A DNA stretch of 64,000 nucleotides from a virus. Under the pieces are notes generated by a model. That model was not told the origin of the DNA and searched no databases. It was given only the letters and a program-made list of their open reading frames with translations. The stretch spans positions 1 to 64,000 of IMG/VR virus record IMGVR_UViG_3300027851_000024, one strand, 5' to 3'. Made by a program: the position numbers and the translations under genes. Every line of letters starts with the position of its first letter. Position 1 is the first letter of the stretch. Positions 32,740-41,830 of the stretch are shown here, one piece after another.

Positions 32740-33033
32740 ATGGACTTTGGAGATGCTATAAGAGCTGCCAAGCAGGGCAAAAAGATTGCACGAAAGAAAT
32801 GGAATGGAAAGAATATGTTTGTAGTTTATATGGAGCCTATGCAACTTCCTCCATTTAATACTCAGGGAACTTCTCGTAAGGTTAATGATAGGACGGCCAA
32901 GTTTATTGGTGAAGATAAACCACTTAATTGCCAGCCTTACTTTGCAATGTATAATGCTCAGGAAGAATGGATTCCAGGTTGGGTAGCTTCTCAGTCTGAT
33001 ATGCTTGATGAAGATTGGTTTATTGTTGATTAA
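32740..33033 (+). CDS. Tad2/DUF2829-like anti-defence protein
   Basis: 97 aa. FGDAIRAAKQGKKIARKKWN at the start and IPGWVASQSDMLDEDW at the end are the two signatures of DUF2829, the family of Tad2 proteins that sequester signalling nucleotides of the Thoeris system (related members bind other cyclic nucleotides). Length fits a complete domain. AT-rich and located between portal and head genes, like a moron. Anti-Thoeris activity is inferred from the family. Confidence 0.8.
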   Translation: MDFGDAIRAAKQGKKIARKKWNGKNMFVVYMEPMQLPPFNTQGTSRKVNDRTAKFIGEDKPLNCQPYFAMYNAQEEWIPGWVASQSDMLDEDWFIVD

Positions 33034-33044
33034 GGAGGACTAAT

Positions 33045-33212
33045 ATGGATGAGTTGGAAAAAAAGAAGAAGGGCGCATTTTCTTTCTTGCGTGCAATCGG
33101 TTTGGGTAAAAACAAGAAAGGCACTCCAGATAAGAATGTGTTCTATGCAGGCAATGTAGTAACAAATGCGCAGAAACGCAAAAAGATGTTAGACGAAGCA
33201 GCAGGGAAATAG
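33045..33212 (+). CDS. 55-aa basic protein
   Basis: Starts MDELEKKKKGAFSFLRAIGL and ends KRKKMLDEAAGK; an AAGGAGG site lies 5 nt upstream. Lys-rich, helical. Small head-associated or DNA-binding protein possible. Not recognised. Confidence 0.6.
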   Translation: MDELEKKKKGAFSFLRAIGLGKNKKGTPDKNVFYAGNVVTNAQKRKKMLDEAAGK

Positions 33213-33233
33213 ATCAACTTAAAAGGATACCCA

Positions 33234-33488
33234 ATGATCTCAGCAGAACAATTCCAAGAATGGAAAAATCATCCAGTAACTAAAGAACTATTTGTAGAGC
33301 TTAAGAAATCTAGGCAGGAAATAATTGACCTTCTTGCTAATGGACGTAGTATTGGAGAAGACGCGCAGACAACGCATGGCCTTACAAGCAAAGCAGTAGG
33401 TCAAATAGAAGGATTGAATCAGCTTCTAAATATTTCGTTTGAAGGGGATTCTGTAGCTAGCGAAGTTGACGAACGAAGCGGTTATTAA
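33234..33488 (+). CDS. Small helical protein in head module
   Basis: 84 aa. KELFVELKKSRQEIIDLLAN and VGQIEGLNQLLNISF suggest two helices, a pattern of small phage head-module proteins. Position between portal and co-chaperonin suggests an assembly role; unproven. Confidence 0.6.
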   Translation: MISAEQFQEWKNHPVTKELFVELKKSRQEIIDLLANGRSIGEDAQTTHGLTSKAVGQIEGLNQLLNISFEGDSVASEVDERSGY

Positions 33489-33518
33489 GTATAACAACTA
33501 TTTAAAAGGGTAATAGTT

Positions 33519-33851
33519 ATGAGCACTGACATTATGGATATTAATCAATCTGGCATCTTACCAACTGGTGGGCATTTGTTGGTTCTTCCTGAGAAGGTTG
33601 AAGAAAAGACTAAGGGCGGAATCTATATTCCAGAAACTACTCGGGAAAAAGAACAACAGGCTGCGACGATTGGAACTCTAATTGCTGTCGGACCATCGGC
33701 CTGGAAAGATCTCGATGATGGTTCACCGTGGGCAACTGCTGGAGACAAGATAAGCTATTCTCGCTATGCCGGTGTGACCATGACTGGCGAGGATAACGAA
33801 TCTTATGTATTGATTAATGATAATGATGTTTTGGCTCGGTTACTCTTTTAA
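33519..33851 (+). CDS. GroES-like co-chaperonin (Cpn10)
   Basis: 110 aa. GGHLLVLPEKVEEKTKGGIY (beta strand and mobile-loop region), IGTLIAVGPSAW and GDKISYSRYAGVTM correspond to GroES landmarks; length is close to GroES (97). As T4 gp31 replaces GroES for folding gp23, this protein may adapt host GroEL to the phage capsid, encoded two genes downstream after the scaffold. Fold by similarity; partner inferred. Confidence 0.85.
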   Translation: MSTDIMDINQSGILPTGGHLLVLPEKVEEKTKGGIYIPETTREKEQQAATIGTLIAVGPSAWKDLDDGSPWATAGDKISYSRYAGVTMTGEDNESYVLINDNDVLARLLF

Positions 33852-33863
33852 ATAGGTGTTATT

Positions 33864-34808
33864 ATGTCCGAAGAATTTGTACAAGACATTATTGCGAGTG
33901 CAGAAGCTAAGAGTTCTTCTACAGAAGCAACAGACAGCATCGGCAAGGCTGATACCTCTGTTGTGGCAGCTAAATCTGGTGATGATCAATCTCCCAATCA
34001 AACTAAAACTGATAATAATAGAGCTGATACTAATCAGACCAAATCTACGCCATCTGTAGAAGAACTTGCTGCACAGCTTGGTTGGCGTGCAGACCATGTG
34101 GGTGAAGACGCTGTTGATGCGGTTACTTATATTCTGAGATCGAAAGATATTCAGAAGTCCATGAGTAAGCATAACAAGGACTTGAAAGAAAACCTTGGAA
34201 CTGTTCAGGCATCAATCAATGCTCTGAAGGAACATAACGAGCGGGTTTATAGGGCTGAAGTTAAGCGCCTTGAAAGTGAGATAGCTGCTCTTAAGAAAGA
34301 ACGCAAATCTGCAATTGAGCTGGCTGATGTTGATAAGGTCGAAGAGCTGGATGCCCAAATTGAAGGACTGCAGAAAGATATCACTGCGCCAAAAATGGAC
34401 ACAGGTTCCAAGCCTGATGAAGTTGCCAATCCAGTATTTGATGAATGGATTACGGATAATCAGTGGTATTTGGAAGATCAAGAAATGGCACAGTTTGCAG
34501 ATACGGTAGCGCAGAATTATGTAGGTGCTCCGCTGCCAAGGATTTATTCACTGGTGAGGCAGAAAGTACAGGAAGTGTTTCCAGAGAAGTTTAGTTCAAC
34601 TCAGAACTCTACGGTTGCAAAGGTTGTGTCTAAACCCGTTGGTCCGGTTTCTCCAGTTGATAAAGGATCAAACGGTAAAGGTTCTGGAGCTTCATTTACT
34701 AAGTCTGATCTGACACCAGAGCAGCTTAATATAATGAATCAGTTTGTTCGCGGTGGAATCATGACTGAAGAACAATATATTAATGACATTGCAAGAATGC
34801 AAGAGTAA
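33864..34808 (+). CDS. Scaffolding protein
   Basis: 314 aa. Thr/Ser/Asn-rich disordered N-terminus (to about 65), coiled-coil centre (YRAEVKRLESEIAALKKERK, about 135-175), a small folded region and a basic-to-helical C-terminus (LTPEQLNIMNQFVRGGIM). Acidic, helical, and directly ahead of the capsid genes, all typical of phage scaffolds. Confidence 0.72.
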   Translation: MSEEFVQDIIASAEAKSSSTEATDSIGKADTSVVAAKSGDDQSPNQTKTDNNRADTNQTKSTPSVEELAAQLGWRADHVGEDAVDAVTYILRSKDIQKSMSKHNKDLKENLGTVQASINALKEHNERVYRAEVKRLESEIAALKKERKSAIELADVDKVEELDAQIEGLQKDITAPKMDTGSKPDEVANPVFDEWITDNQWYLEDQEMAQFADTVAQNYVGAPLPRIYSLVRQKVQEVFPEKFSSTQNSTVAKVVSKPVGPVSPVDKGSNGKGSGASFTKSDLTPEQLNIMNQFVRGGIMTEEQYINDIARMQE

Positions 34809-34823
34809 TAATTGGAGATTAGT

Positions 34824-35240
34824 ATGTCTGAGCAAAACACAACAAATAGTACCTCTAAGCCTGTGGAACAAGTCCGCAAAAGAATACCGTTAGGATCACG
34901 TAACATCTTAACTGCACCGCAAAAGCCGGGATTCGTGCGCCGGTTTGTGAATGACACTGGAGATCGCATTCAGATGTTCAAAGACGCTGGATGGAACGCT
35001 GTTGACGATGGATCACCTGTTGGAGATTCCAAGATTGGCAGACCTACACATATCGGGAGTGCTGCTAATCCTCATGTGGGTGGTGGTCAGCGAGCAGTTC
35101 TAATGGAGATTCCAGAAGAGATTTATGAGGCAGACCGAGCCGAATCACAAGCAAAGATTACTGAGGTTGAAAATCAAATTAAGCGAAACTCTCGTAGTGA
35201 GGGTAAAGATGGCTTGTCAGGAAGTGTTACAATTTCTTAA
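34824..35240 (+). CDS. Conserved head-module protein
   Basis: 138 aa from the ATG at 34824 (GGAG 5 nt upstream), in preference to a TTG at 34812. RKRIPLGSRNILTAPQKPGF then VRRFVNDTGDRIQMFKDAGW is a phrase found in head-region proteins of several podoviruses. May be a minor capsid or scaffold-associated component. Confidence 0.6.
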   Translation: MSEQNTTNSTSKPVEQVRKRIPLGSRNILTAPQKPGFVRRFVNDTGDRIQMFKDAGWNAVDDGSPVGDSKIGRPTHIGSAANPHVGGGQRAVLMEIPEEIYEADRAESQAKITEVENQIKRNSRSEGKDGLSGSVTIS

Positions 35241-35267
35241 ATTAAATCTTTTTGTTGAGGTAAAGAT

Positions 35268-35864
35268 ATGGCTAATTTAGATACTCCTTTCGGTTTTAAA
35301 CCGGTTAAGCATTTGAATGGTGCTCCTTGGAATGGCAAAGTAAATGTTTATTACATTCCAAGTACGGATAACACAGCAGTTTTTGTAGGTGATGCAGTTA
35401 AGGGTGCTGGAGCTGCTGATACGACTGGCAAGTATCCTACCGTAACTCAGGCTACTGCGGGTGCTGCTGTTATTGGGGTTGTAATTGGTTTTGGTGATAA
35501 TCCGTATACAATGACCCATCCTGATACTCCGAATCGTTCCTATCGACCGGCAGCTACAGCTATGTATGCATTTGTAGTTGATGATCCGCAGGTGATTTTT
35601 GAGGTTCAGGAAGACAGTGATGCAAACTCTATTACTGCTGCAATGGTCGGGCTCTCGGCTAACTTTGTAGTTGGTGCAGGATCAACTGTTACTGGTAAGT
35701 CTGCAATGGAGCTTGACTCCAGTGACACTGCAACTGATGCTGCTGGTAATTGCCGGATTCTGCGCTTGGCTAATCGGGAAGATAATGAGCTTGGCAACTA
35801 TGCTAAGTGGGAAATTCTTTTCGGCGAGCATGAACTTGGCCTTACTATTTCGACTGATGTTTAA
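35268..35864 (+). CDS. Probable capsid decoration/cement protein
   Basis: 198 aa. Starts MANLDTPFGFKPVKHLNGAP, a pattern known upstream of major capsid genes. Ala/Thr/Gly-rich beta composition, with QVIFEVQEDSDANSI. Likely decorates or stabilises the capsid; could be a minor structural protein. Confidence 0.65.
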   Translation: MANLDTPFGFKPVKHLNGAPWNGKVNVYYIPSTDNTAVFVGDAVKGAGAADTTGKYPTVTQATAGAAVIGVVIGFGDNPYTMTHPDTPNRSYRPAATAMYAFVVDDPQVIFEVQEDSDANSITAAMVGLSANFVVGAGSTVTGKSAMELDSSDTATDAAGNCRILRLANREDNELGNYAKWEILFGEHELGLTISTDV

Positions 35865-35916
35865 TTAGTTGAACATTAACTATAACTATTTATTCATCAA
35901 TTAAGGGAGAAACATA

Positions 35917-36840
35917 ATGGGTATTATTACTACTAGTAATTTTGCAAAAGATCTGGTGCCTGGTGTTAAGACTTGGTTCGGTCAGAAGTATAAGGAGTAT
36001 CCGATTGAGTATTTGGATATTTTTGAGAAGGGCAGCTCTGATAAGGCTTTCGAAGAGGAAGCCGGCGTGACTGGGTTTGGTCTGGCAGCAGTTAAGACTG
36101 AAGGCGCTGGGATTGCGTATGACGAGCAAGAGCAGGGATTTGTAAGTCGGTATACTCATGTAACGTACGGCCTTGGGTTTATTATTACTCGGGAAATGTA
36201 CGAAGATGGTATTGCAGTCACTGTAGCTCTGCGTCGTGCAAATGCTCTGGCCTTCTCCATTCGGCAGACCAAAGAGATCATTGCTGCTAACGTACTGAAC
36301 AGGGCGTTCACGGCTGCTTATACTATGGGAACTAATTCTGATGGCAAGGAACTTTGTGCTACTGATCATCCGAACAAATCAGGTGGTACTTGGCGGAACG
36401 AGCTGAGTGTTGCTGCGGATCTGAGTGAGGCTGCACTGGAACAGGCTTGCATTGACATCGCTGGATTCACAACTGATCGTGGCCTGAAGATTGCGATTAT
36501 GCCTCAGAAGTTGATTATTCCCACGGCTCTTGAGTTTGACGCTATGCGGATTCTCGAATCTATTGGGCAGTCTGGCACGGCGAATAATGACATCAATGCG
36601 ATTCGGGCGAGCAAAAAGTTCCCGCAGGGCATTGCTGTAAATCATTACCTCACGGATACGGATGCTTGGTTCATCAAAACCAACTGCCCAGATGGCCTGA
36701 AGTATATGGAACGGCGGCCGGATGCGTTTGGGACTGAGAATGACTTTGACACTGAGAATGCCAAGTTCAAAGCAACTTTCCGGGGTTCGTTCGGTTGGTC
36801 CGATCCTCGAGGGATATTTGGTTCACCTGGTGCAGCGTGA
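35917..36840 (+). CDS. Major capsid protein (HK97-fold type)
   Basis: 307 aa. Contains GFVSRYTHVTYGLGFIITRE (spine/E-loop region), TDHPNKSGGTWRN, and KLIIPTALEFDAMRIL near the C-terminal A-domain. Similar to Mu-gpT-like and podoviral capsids with HK97 fold. A GGGAG ribosome site and position after scaffold and decoration genes support high expression. Confidence 0.85.
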   Translation: MGIITTSNFAKDLVPGVKTWFGQKYKEYPIEYLDIFEKGSSDKAFEEEAGVTGFGLAAVKTEGAGIAYDEQEQGFVSRYTHVTYGLGFIITREMYEDGIAVTVALRRANALAFSIRQTKEIIAANVLNRAFTAAYTMGTNSDGKELCATDHPNKSGGTWRNELSVAADLSEAALEQACIDIAGFTTDRGLKIAIMPQKLIIPTALEFDAMRILESIGQSGTANNDINAIRASKKFPQGIAVNHYLTDTDAWFIKTNCPDGLKYMERRPDAFGTENDFDTENAKFKATFRGSFGWSDPRGIFGSPGAA

Positions 36841-36849
36841 TAACTTGCT

Positions 36850-36870
36850 GTTCATAAGTGAACGACCAAA
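36850..36870 (-). repeat. Dispersed GTTCA-N4-TGAAC element, copy 4 (reverse)
   Basis: GTTCATAAGTGAACGACCAA. In reverse complement it reads GTTCACTTATGAACAGCAAG, matching copy 1 (14441) on the conserved right flank. It begins 10 nt after the capsid stop. Confidence 0.7.
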
Positions 36871-36882
36871 CTAACAATGATA

Positions 36883-36919
36883 ACTAGCCGTTCTTAGCGA
36901 CGAGTTACGGGCGGCTAGT
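36883..36919 (+). terminator. Hairpin after capsid gene
   Basis: ACTAGCCG / CGGCTAGT, 8-bp stem with a 21-nt loop, followed by CAATTTTGGG. Weak T-run; it may partially terminate or stabilise the capsid mRNA 3' end. Confidence 0.5.
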
Positions 36920-36991
36920 CAATTTTGGGTAAATGAAAGTTAAAATCTTTCAGGCAGTTCCTTAAAAGGAAGTGTCCCAGTGGAGAAAATT

Positions 36992-37930
36992 ATGGGCGTA
37001 ACGAACTTTCCGAATGGTCTTACTTTTGATACTACCAAATATGTATCAATGACTTCAGGATCTACGGTGCCAACAACTGGTGCTGCTGGATATAATATTG
37101 GATGTGTTTTCATTAAGACTGATGTTGCTCGTGGACAGGCTAGTCAATGGGTAAATATCAACACAGCTACATCGTGTTTATTTGTTCCGACTGGACCTGT
37201 TTTTGGGTATGGTATTAAAGTTGCTGGTGGTCCACTTACTTCGACGACTGGAAGTGCAAGTCAGAGTGTTTCTTTGGAAGGCTTAATCATGGATAGTGAT
37301 CTAGCCTTTGCGGGGCATGAAGTATCTGATGATGCTGATCAGATTATAGCAGCCATTTCTAATGAGGGGTCAATTGCTATTACTGGATCTGCAGATCCTC
37401 TTGCTGCTCATGGATATGCTTATGCTGCATTGAGACATAAGTGTGTTCCTGAATGGGATATTTTTACTGCAGGTACACACGTAACTACTGGTGGATCTCC
37501 TTCAGAAGGCTTTACAGTAGCTGGTGTTCTGGCAACTGATCTTGTTTTCGTTAATTATGGGGCTACTAACGATACAGATACTATTCTTGAGGCTATTTGT
37601 GCTGCTAATACTATTACTGTAAGATGTTCTGCAGATCCTGGCACTGCACATAGTTTCCATTATGTTGTTATTCGTCCCAGGGGAACGTTCAAACCAAGTC
37701 ATTATATTGTTTATGCTGGAACGCACACAACTGTTGGTGGTGCAGCAGCTGAACCTGTCACAATAACTGGAGCACTTTCTACTGATATACCTATCGTAAT
37801 CTATAACACGACTGACGATAGTGATACTATTTTGAAAGTTGTTATGACCACAAATACTATGACAGTAACTTGTTCTGCGGATCCTGGGGCGGCACATGCC
37901 TTCACTTACATGCTTCTTCGGGCATATTAA
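36992..37930 (+). CDS. Structural protein with three tandem about 75-aa repeats
   Basis: 312 aa from the ATG at 36992 (GGAG 6 nt upstream). After a 70-aa N-domain, three copies align: each begins G(P/T)H-TT-G, continues with V-L/ITG-L-TD-, has D-DTIL--- and ends TCSADPG-AH-F-Y-(V/L)LR. They are probably Ig/jelly-roll-like surface domains, such as head fibres or decoration. Followed by a clear terminator. Confidence 0.6.
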   Translation: MGVTNFPNGLTFDTTKYVSMTSGSTVPTTGAAGYNIGCVFIKTDVARGQASQWVNINTATSCLFVPTGPVFGYGIKVAGGPLTSTTGSASQSVSLEGLIMDSDLAFAGHEVSDDADQIIAAISNEGSIAITGSADPLAAHGYAYAALRHKCVPEWDIFTAGTHVTTGGSPSEGFTVAGVLATDLVFVNYGATNDTDTILEAICAANTITVRCSADPGTAHSFHYVVIRPRGTFKPSHYIVYAGTHTTVGGAAAEPVTITGALSTDIPIVIYNTTDDSDTILKVVMTTNTMTVTCSADPGAAHAFTYMLLRAY

Positions 37931-37939
37931 AAAAGAACT

Positions 37940-37979
37940 TGTAATAATAAGGGAAACTTTATTATTACAGGTTTTAGTT
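37940..37979 (+). terminator. Rho-independent terminator
   Basis: TGTAATAATAA / TTATTATTACA, 11-bp stem with an 8-nt loop, then GGTTTTAGTTT. It lies 9 nt after the 37930 stop and separates the head module from the fibre genes. Confidence 0.75.
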
Positions 37980-38025
37980 TAATGTGATCATCTAGCTAAC
38001 AATAATTCTTATATCGGAGAATATT

Positions 38026-38310
38026 ATGAGTATGATTATTCCTAAGCAAACTGCGGCTATGACTGCCAGGCATTATTTTCCTGCACATTCGCTGCCGAAA
38101 ACTGTTGCGGTTGCTGGTATTCTTGTAGCAGAGACTATTGCAGTGAACATACTTGATGAGGCTGGTGTAGCTTTGGCTCTTTATGACGAGTTTGGCGCAG
38201 CCGTAGTTATGACCGCAACGTCTCCTCCGTTGAAGATTGACAGCCCGATTACATTGCAATTTGTAAAGGGCGTAACCGCTAATGCAGTCGGTGTGCAACT
38301 GGTGGATTGA
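38026..38310 (+). CDS. Small structural/fibre-associated protein
   Basis: 94 aa, beta-rich and Ala/Val-rich (ETIAVNILDEAGVALALYDE, then VKGVTANAVGVQLVD). Good GGAG site. Its TGA overlaps the next gene's ATG. Resembles small head-fibre-like proteins in layout; not named. Confidence 0.55.
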   Translation: MSMIIPKQTAAMTARHYFPAHSLPKTVAVAGILVAETIAVNILDEAGVALALYDEFGAAVVMTATSPPLKIDSPITLQFVKGVTANAVGVQLVD

Positions 38311-38924
38311 TGACTGTCACAAAGAGCATATTCAAGAGCATCTTCAAGAGATATTCTCATGGGTTTGCTGGAGGTGAAGGGAATTACCCAGATCCGACTA
38401 ACTTGCTCGCCTGGTATCGCACAGATATCATTGACAGCAAGCTCAGAGCGTATCTCCCAACTGCCAACCACACCACCCAGCAGGTCAAGGCCAGCGGCTT
38501 TGCCGGTGCTGGCAGTGCATCCTGTACTGGCCTCCTGACCACAGACACCATCACCGCCAGTGGCCCGAGCGATCCGGTATGCACCGTTAATGGCACTCTG
38601 ACATTTCCCGCAGGAAGTGATTGCTGGGATATCTACGTGCATCGGGATGGTGTGTTGTGGGCGTACTGGCCGGGGATCAATGTGGGGGCTACGTTTGAGC
38701 TGGATGCGAGTGGGAACGGCCATCACCTGTACCTCACTACAACGACGATTGCCGAGGTGCTGGATGGCACCGGGACGAACTGGTGTAATGAGATGGGGTT
38801 CACGGTGGCCGATGGATCGCAATATATATCTGCAATTACATTTGGGAAAATAGCAATTGGATCGAGGATTCCAGTAACTACATCTGGAGTTGGATGTGCG
38901 GCTTACTCAGCGGTAGGAGCGTAG
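38310..38924 (+). CDS. Fibre/adhesin-like structural protein
   Basis: 204 aa from the ATG at 38310. LLAWYRTDI near the start and TFELDASGNGHHLYL at about 130-144 are typical of LamG-like phage fibre domains. The first 500 nt are GC-rich, then composition drops abruptly near 38816. Likely a truncated or recombined fibre module next to the large spike. Confidence 0.55.
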   Translation: MTVTKSIFKSIFKRYSHGFAGGEGNYPDPTNLLAWYRTDIIDSKLRAYLPTANHTTQQVKASGFAGAGSASCTGLLTTDTITASGPSDPVCTVNGTLTFPAGSDCWDIYVHRDGVLWAYWPGINVGATFELDASGNGHHLYLTTTTIAEVLDGTGTNWCNEMGFTVADGSQYISAITFGKIAIGSRIPVTTSGVGCAAYSAVGA

Positions 38925-38925
38925 G

Positions 38926-41460
38926 ATGGCGACACTATATGTAAATAATACAGGTCAAACTTACACAGATCCAGATGGTAATATCTGGGGTGTTGGAAAT
39001 GATACAACCGGGAACGGATCTTTCACTGCACCCTATGCAACAATTACAAAGGCTCTAACAATTGTTGTTACAAACGACACATTGATACTGTCTCCATCAA
39101 CATTTGTTTCTGGGGTAGACTTTGCGGTTACTGGATTTTCTTTTCATAATAAGGACAATGTCACTTTCCGTGGAGCAGACCCAGCGAATAAATCTGTTTT
39201 AAATGGATCTGGGATGGGGGCCTCAGCAGGCGGGACCGCTGGAACCTCAATGATCTACTTATCCAGCGGAATGAATTGCAAGTATATCGAATTTAATGAG
39301 GTAGCAGCAGGGGCAGCTAAGGAATACAGTACATCTTATTGGCACTATGCTGTTGGGGCAGTAGGGACAATTACCAGCCCAATAAATATTAGTTATTGTA
39401 GTTTTACAAAAAACTACAGGGCAATCAACCTAAATGGCGCTGAAGCTACAGACTGGGTAATAGATAGATGCTTGTTCGATGAAAATCTTGATAAGGTTAT
39501 TCATGCTGGGTCTGTAGTATCTGGTTCTGTCATAGTCGCGCTTATAACTAGATGTGTTTTTTCTGGTTTATTGATTCCAGGGGTCAGGACTGTCTGCAAT
39601 ATACAAGGCGTGTATGCTGAAAATATAAACGCAGGAAACTCCTTAACCTTGTATAACAATACATTCGCTGGGATATCTTTTCCTATAATCTCCACTAATG
39701 GATATACCGGAGTTCTGATAATCAAGAACAACGTATTTTATGGAACCTCATTAGGGTATAGTATATCGAAAGGGACGGCAACCACTCTGACTGAAGGGAA
39801 TAATGCGTGGTGCGGGAGCAAGCCGTCTACACATTTCGCATCTATCGCTCAAAACTTTACCCCAGATACAAGTGATTTATCTGACTATGCTCATGCTAAA
39901 ACGGCAAGATACAAAGGATGGTACGTATTAAGATTTGACGACCGACCTTCAACCTCTACTCCCGCAAAGGATTCATATTATACAGATGCAGGAACGGTGC
40001 TATATAATCACGGGTTAAAAGGATCTTATGCCTTTGATGTTGCCGGACTGACAGCGCAGGATATCACTACAGCACTAGCACTTATTGCTCAAGGACATGA
40101 AATATCATGTCACTCGTATTCCCACATGAGTATGAATAATGCGTCTGGTTCAGCAAACAATATTCCATTTTCTGTGACCGGTCCAGTAGGGAGCAATATT
40201 ACCATTACCCGATCTGGCACTGCTCCACTTGACATTACCACTATAACTCTTACCGAGGGTGTAACATCAACACAGATAACATATCCAGCAGTGTCAGAGT
40301 TATTGTACAATATGACTGATGACCCTACTGTGTACTCTGTTGTTGAGACAGGAACAGTCCAAGGTAGTGTTGTTGCAAATTTTGATCTTGGGTCTCTGAA
40401 GGGTTTAAGGGATTACATAGACAGTTTAACTAACTGGTCGGCAACTGCGTATAATGCGGGGGAGTATGATCACGCTGAACTGACACTGGCAAGGAATATA
40501 GCAGCGATTAATCAGGACAACCCGTCATCTACAGCACTTCCATGGGATACTGTACCACTGCACTGGTGGGAAATGAGATACCCAAAGCTTGTTCTTGAAA
40601 ACCTTCTCAGTGTTACGGTTAATACATTTACATACCCAAACTATAAATATGATTCTCTAGCAAAAACCGACCTGCTTCTGCATGGGTATTCAGTTGGCTT
40701 GGGAGAGATGATAGTTTCAGACGCAGATGCGTATGATGCTGGTTATGCTGTAATGTTCAATATAATAACAACTTTACTATATTACTATAGGCTTTTGTCT
40801 AACGATGTTTTGCAAGATCGCTTTGAGTCAGTGGCCGAAATTATTGGTAATGGGCATAAGATTTTCAGCCTTATGGCACATGTTGCTGCTGATTTCTCCG
40901 TTGCACAGTGGGAGGTCTTGGCATCTACCTTAGCTGGATATTCAGACAGAGCAGTGTGTGTAACTGGTAACGAACTTGGAGAATTGATATCATCATCTCC
41001 GCTATGGTCAACAGCAGATGGGGGGTTGACATATAGACGTACTGATTGGACAGAGTTTTCAGGAAACTACCACTTGCCTGTCACTTCTCCGTGCGTAGGT
41101 AGTGGAGCAGATGTTGGTATCACGACTGATATAGACGGCAACCAGTTATATTCACCGTATAATATCGGATCATACAGTGGAGACGGTAGTGATATGCAAA
41201 TGGCTAGTATTGCTTATCCAGGCCCCCTCGGACTCGACGCACCAGTAACCGTAGGCACAGTCTACCCGGATATCACCATCACCGCACCTCTTGGGGCTGA
41301 GATGCAGGCTGTAACCCCGTTTACCGCTGGTGCTGCTGTAAATCTGGCAACGCTCGTGCCATCGGCAAAGGTGCGGATCGGGACAAAGGGGATGTTGGTT
41401 TACGATACCGATCTGACGGCGGCTGAGATTGTCAGAGCCGATAAGATTGTTGGGGCATAA
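38926..41460 (+). CDS. Tail spike-like protein: beta-helix plus polysaccharide deacetylase-like domain
   Basis: 844 aa. Residues 1-300 show the solenoid pattern of right-handed beta-helices (YCSFTKNYRAINLNG, DRCLFDENLD, NNTFAGISFP). From about 330, YVLRFDDRPSTST fits the NodB/CE4 DD motif, QGHEISCHSYSHMSM (about 389-403) the metal-binding HSxSH motif, and NTFTYPNYKYD a later active-site strand. This suggests deacetylation of capsule, peptidoglycan or exopolysaccharide. The C-terminal 80 residues are GC-rich and compositionally different. Function inferred from motifs. Confidence 0.7.
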   Translation: MATLYVNNTGQTYTDPDGNIWGVGNDTTGNGSFTAPYATITKALTIVVTNDTLILSPSTFVSGVDFAVTGFSFHNKDNVTFRGADPANKSVLNGSGMGASAGGTAGTSMIYLSSGMNCKYIEFNEVAAGAAKEYSTSYWHYAVGAVGTITSPINISYCSFTKNYRAINLNGAEATDWVIDRCLFDENLDKVIHAGSVVSGSVIVALITRCVFSGLLIPGVRTVCNIQGVYAENINAGNSLTLYNNTFAGISFPIISTNGYTGVLIIKNNVFYGTSLGYSISKGTATTLTEGNNAWCGSKPSTHFASIAQNFTPDTSDLSDYAHAKTARYKGWYVLRFDDRPSTSTPAKDSYYTDAGTVLYNHGLKGSYAFDVAGLTAQDITTALALIAQGHEISCHSYSHMSMNNASGSANNIPFSVTGPVGSNITITRSGTAPLDITTITLTEGVTSTQITYPAVSELLYNMTDDPTVYSVVETGTVQGSVVANFDLGSLKGLRDYIDSLTNWSATAYNAGEYDHAELTLARNIAAINQDNPSSTALPWDTVPLHWWEMRYPKLVLENLLSVTVNTFTYPNYKYDSLAKTDLLLHGYSVGLGEMIVSDADAYDAGYAVMFNIITTLLYYYRLLSNDVLQDRFESVAEIIGNGHKIFSLMAHVAADFSVAQWEVLASTLAGYSDRAVCVTGNELGELISSSPLWSTADGGLTYRRTDWTEFSGNYHLPVTSPCVGSGADVGITTDIDGNQLYSPYNIGSYSGDGSDMQMASIAYPGPLGLDAPVTVGTVYPDITITAPLGAEMQAVTPFTAGAAVNLATLVPSAKVRIGTKGMLVYDTDLTAAEIVRADKIVGA

Positions 41461-41476
41461 ACATGGAGGGCACGGA

Positions 41477-41830
41477 ATGAAAAAATGGATGCTGTTGTTA
41501 CTGTTGCTGCTGGCGATTCCTGCTATGGTGAGTGCAGGCATGATTACAAAGAGTGAGACGTTTTCGTGGAGCTACACCGCCGAAGCAGAGGCAGAGATAA
41601 CCGGATTTGAGATTTACCAACTCGTCGGGACGTTGCCTGAGAAGGCGGTGATCAGCAAGATTCCGAAGACGGCAAGGATCGCGACTGGAACAATCACGTA
41701 TGACACCGGAACGGTTACTCGGTTTTATATTAAAGCGTACAATGATGCCAACCCTGATGCGATAGAGTTCTCTGGGCCAAGTAACACAGTGCGGATACAT
41801 GCGACTCCTGGCAATTTTAAGCGCAATTAG
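41477..41830 (+). CDS. Exported Fn3-like protein 1
   Basis: 117 aa from the ATG at 41477 (GGAGGG 6 nt upstream). Strong signal peptide KKWMLLLLLLLAIPAMVSAG, then a single beta-sandwich-like domain (TFSWSYTAEAEAEITGFEIY). Periplasmic or surface location predicted. Overlaps the next gene by 32 nt. Confidence 0.6.
   Translation: MKKWMLLLLLLLAIPAMVSAGMITKSETFSWSYTAEAEAEITGFEIYQLVGTLPEKAVISKIPKTARIATGTITYDTGTVTRFYIKAYNDANPDAIEFSGPSNTVRIHATPGNFKRN

Noticed and set aside
35890-36369. 159-aa leftward ORF opposite the capsid gene
   Set aside because: Antisense shadow of a well-supported capsid gene, no ribosome site or recognisable protein.
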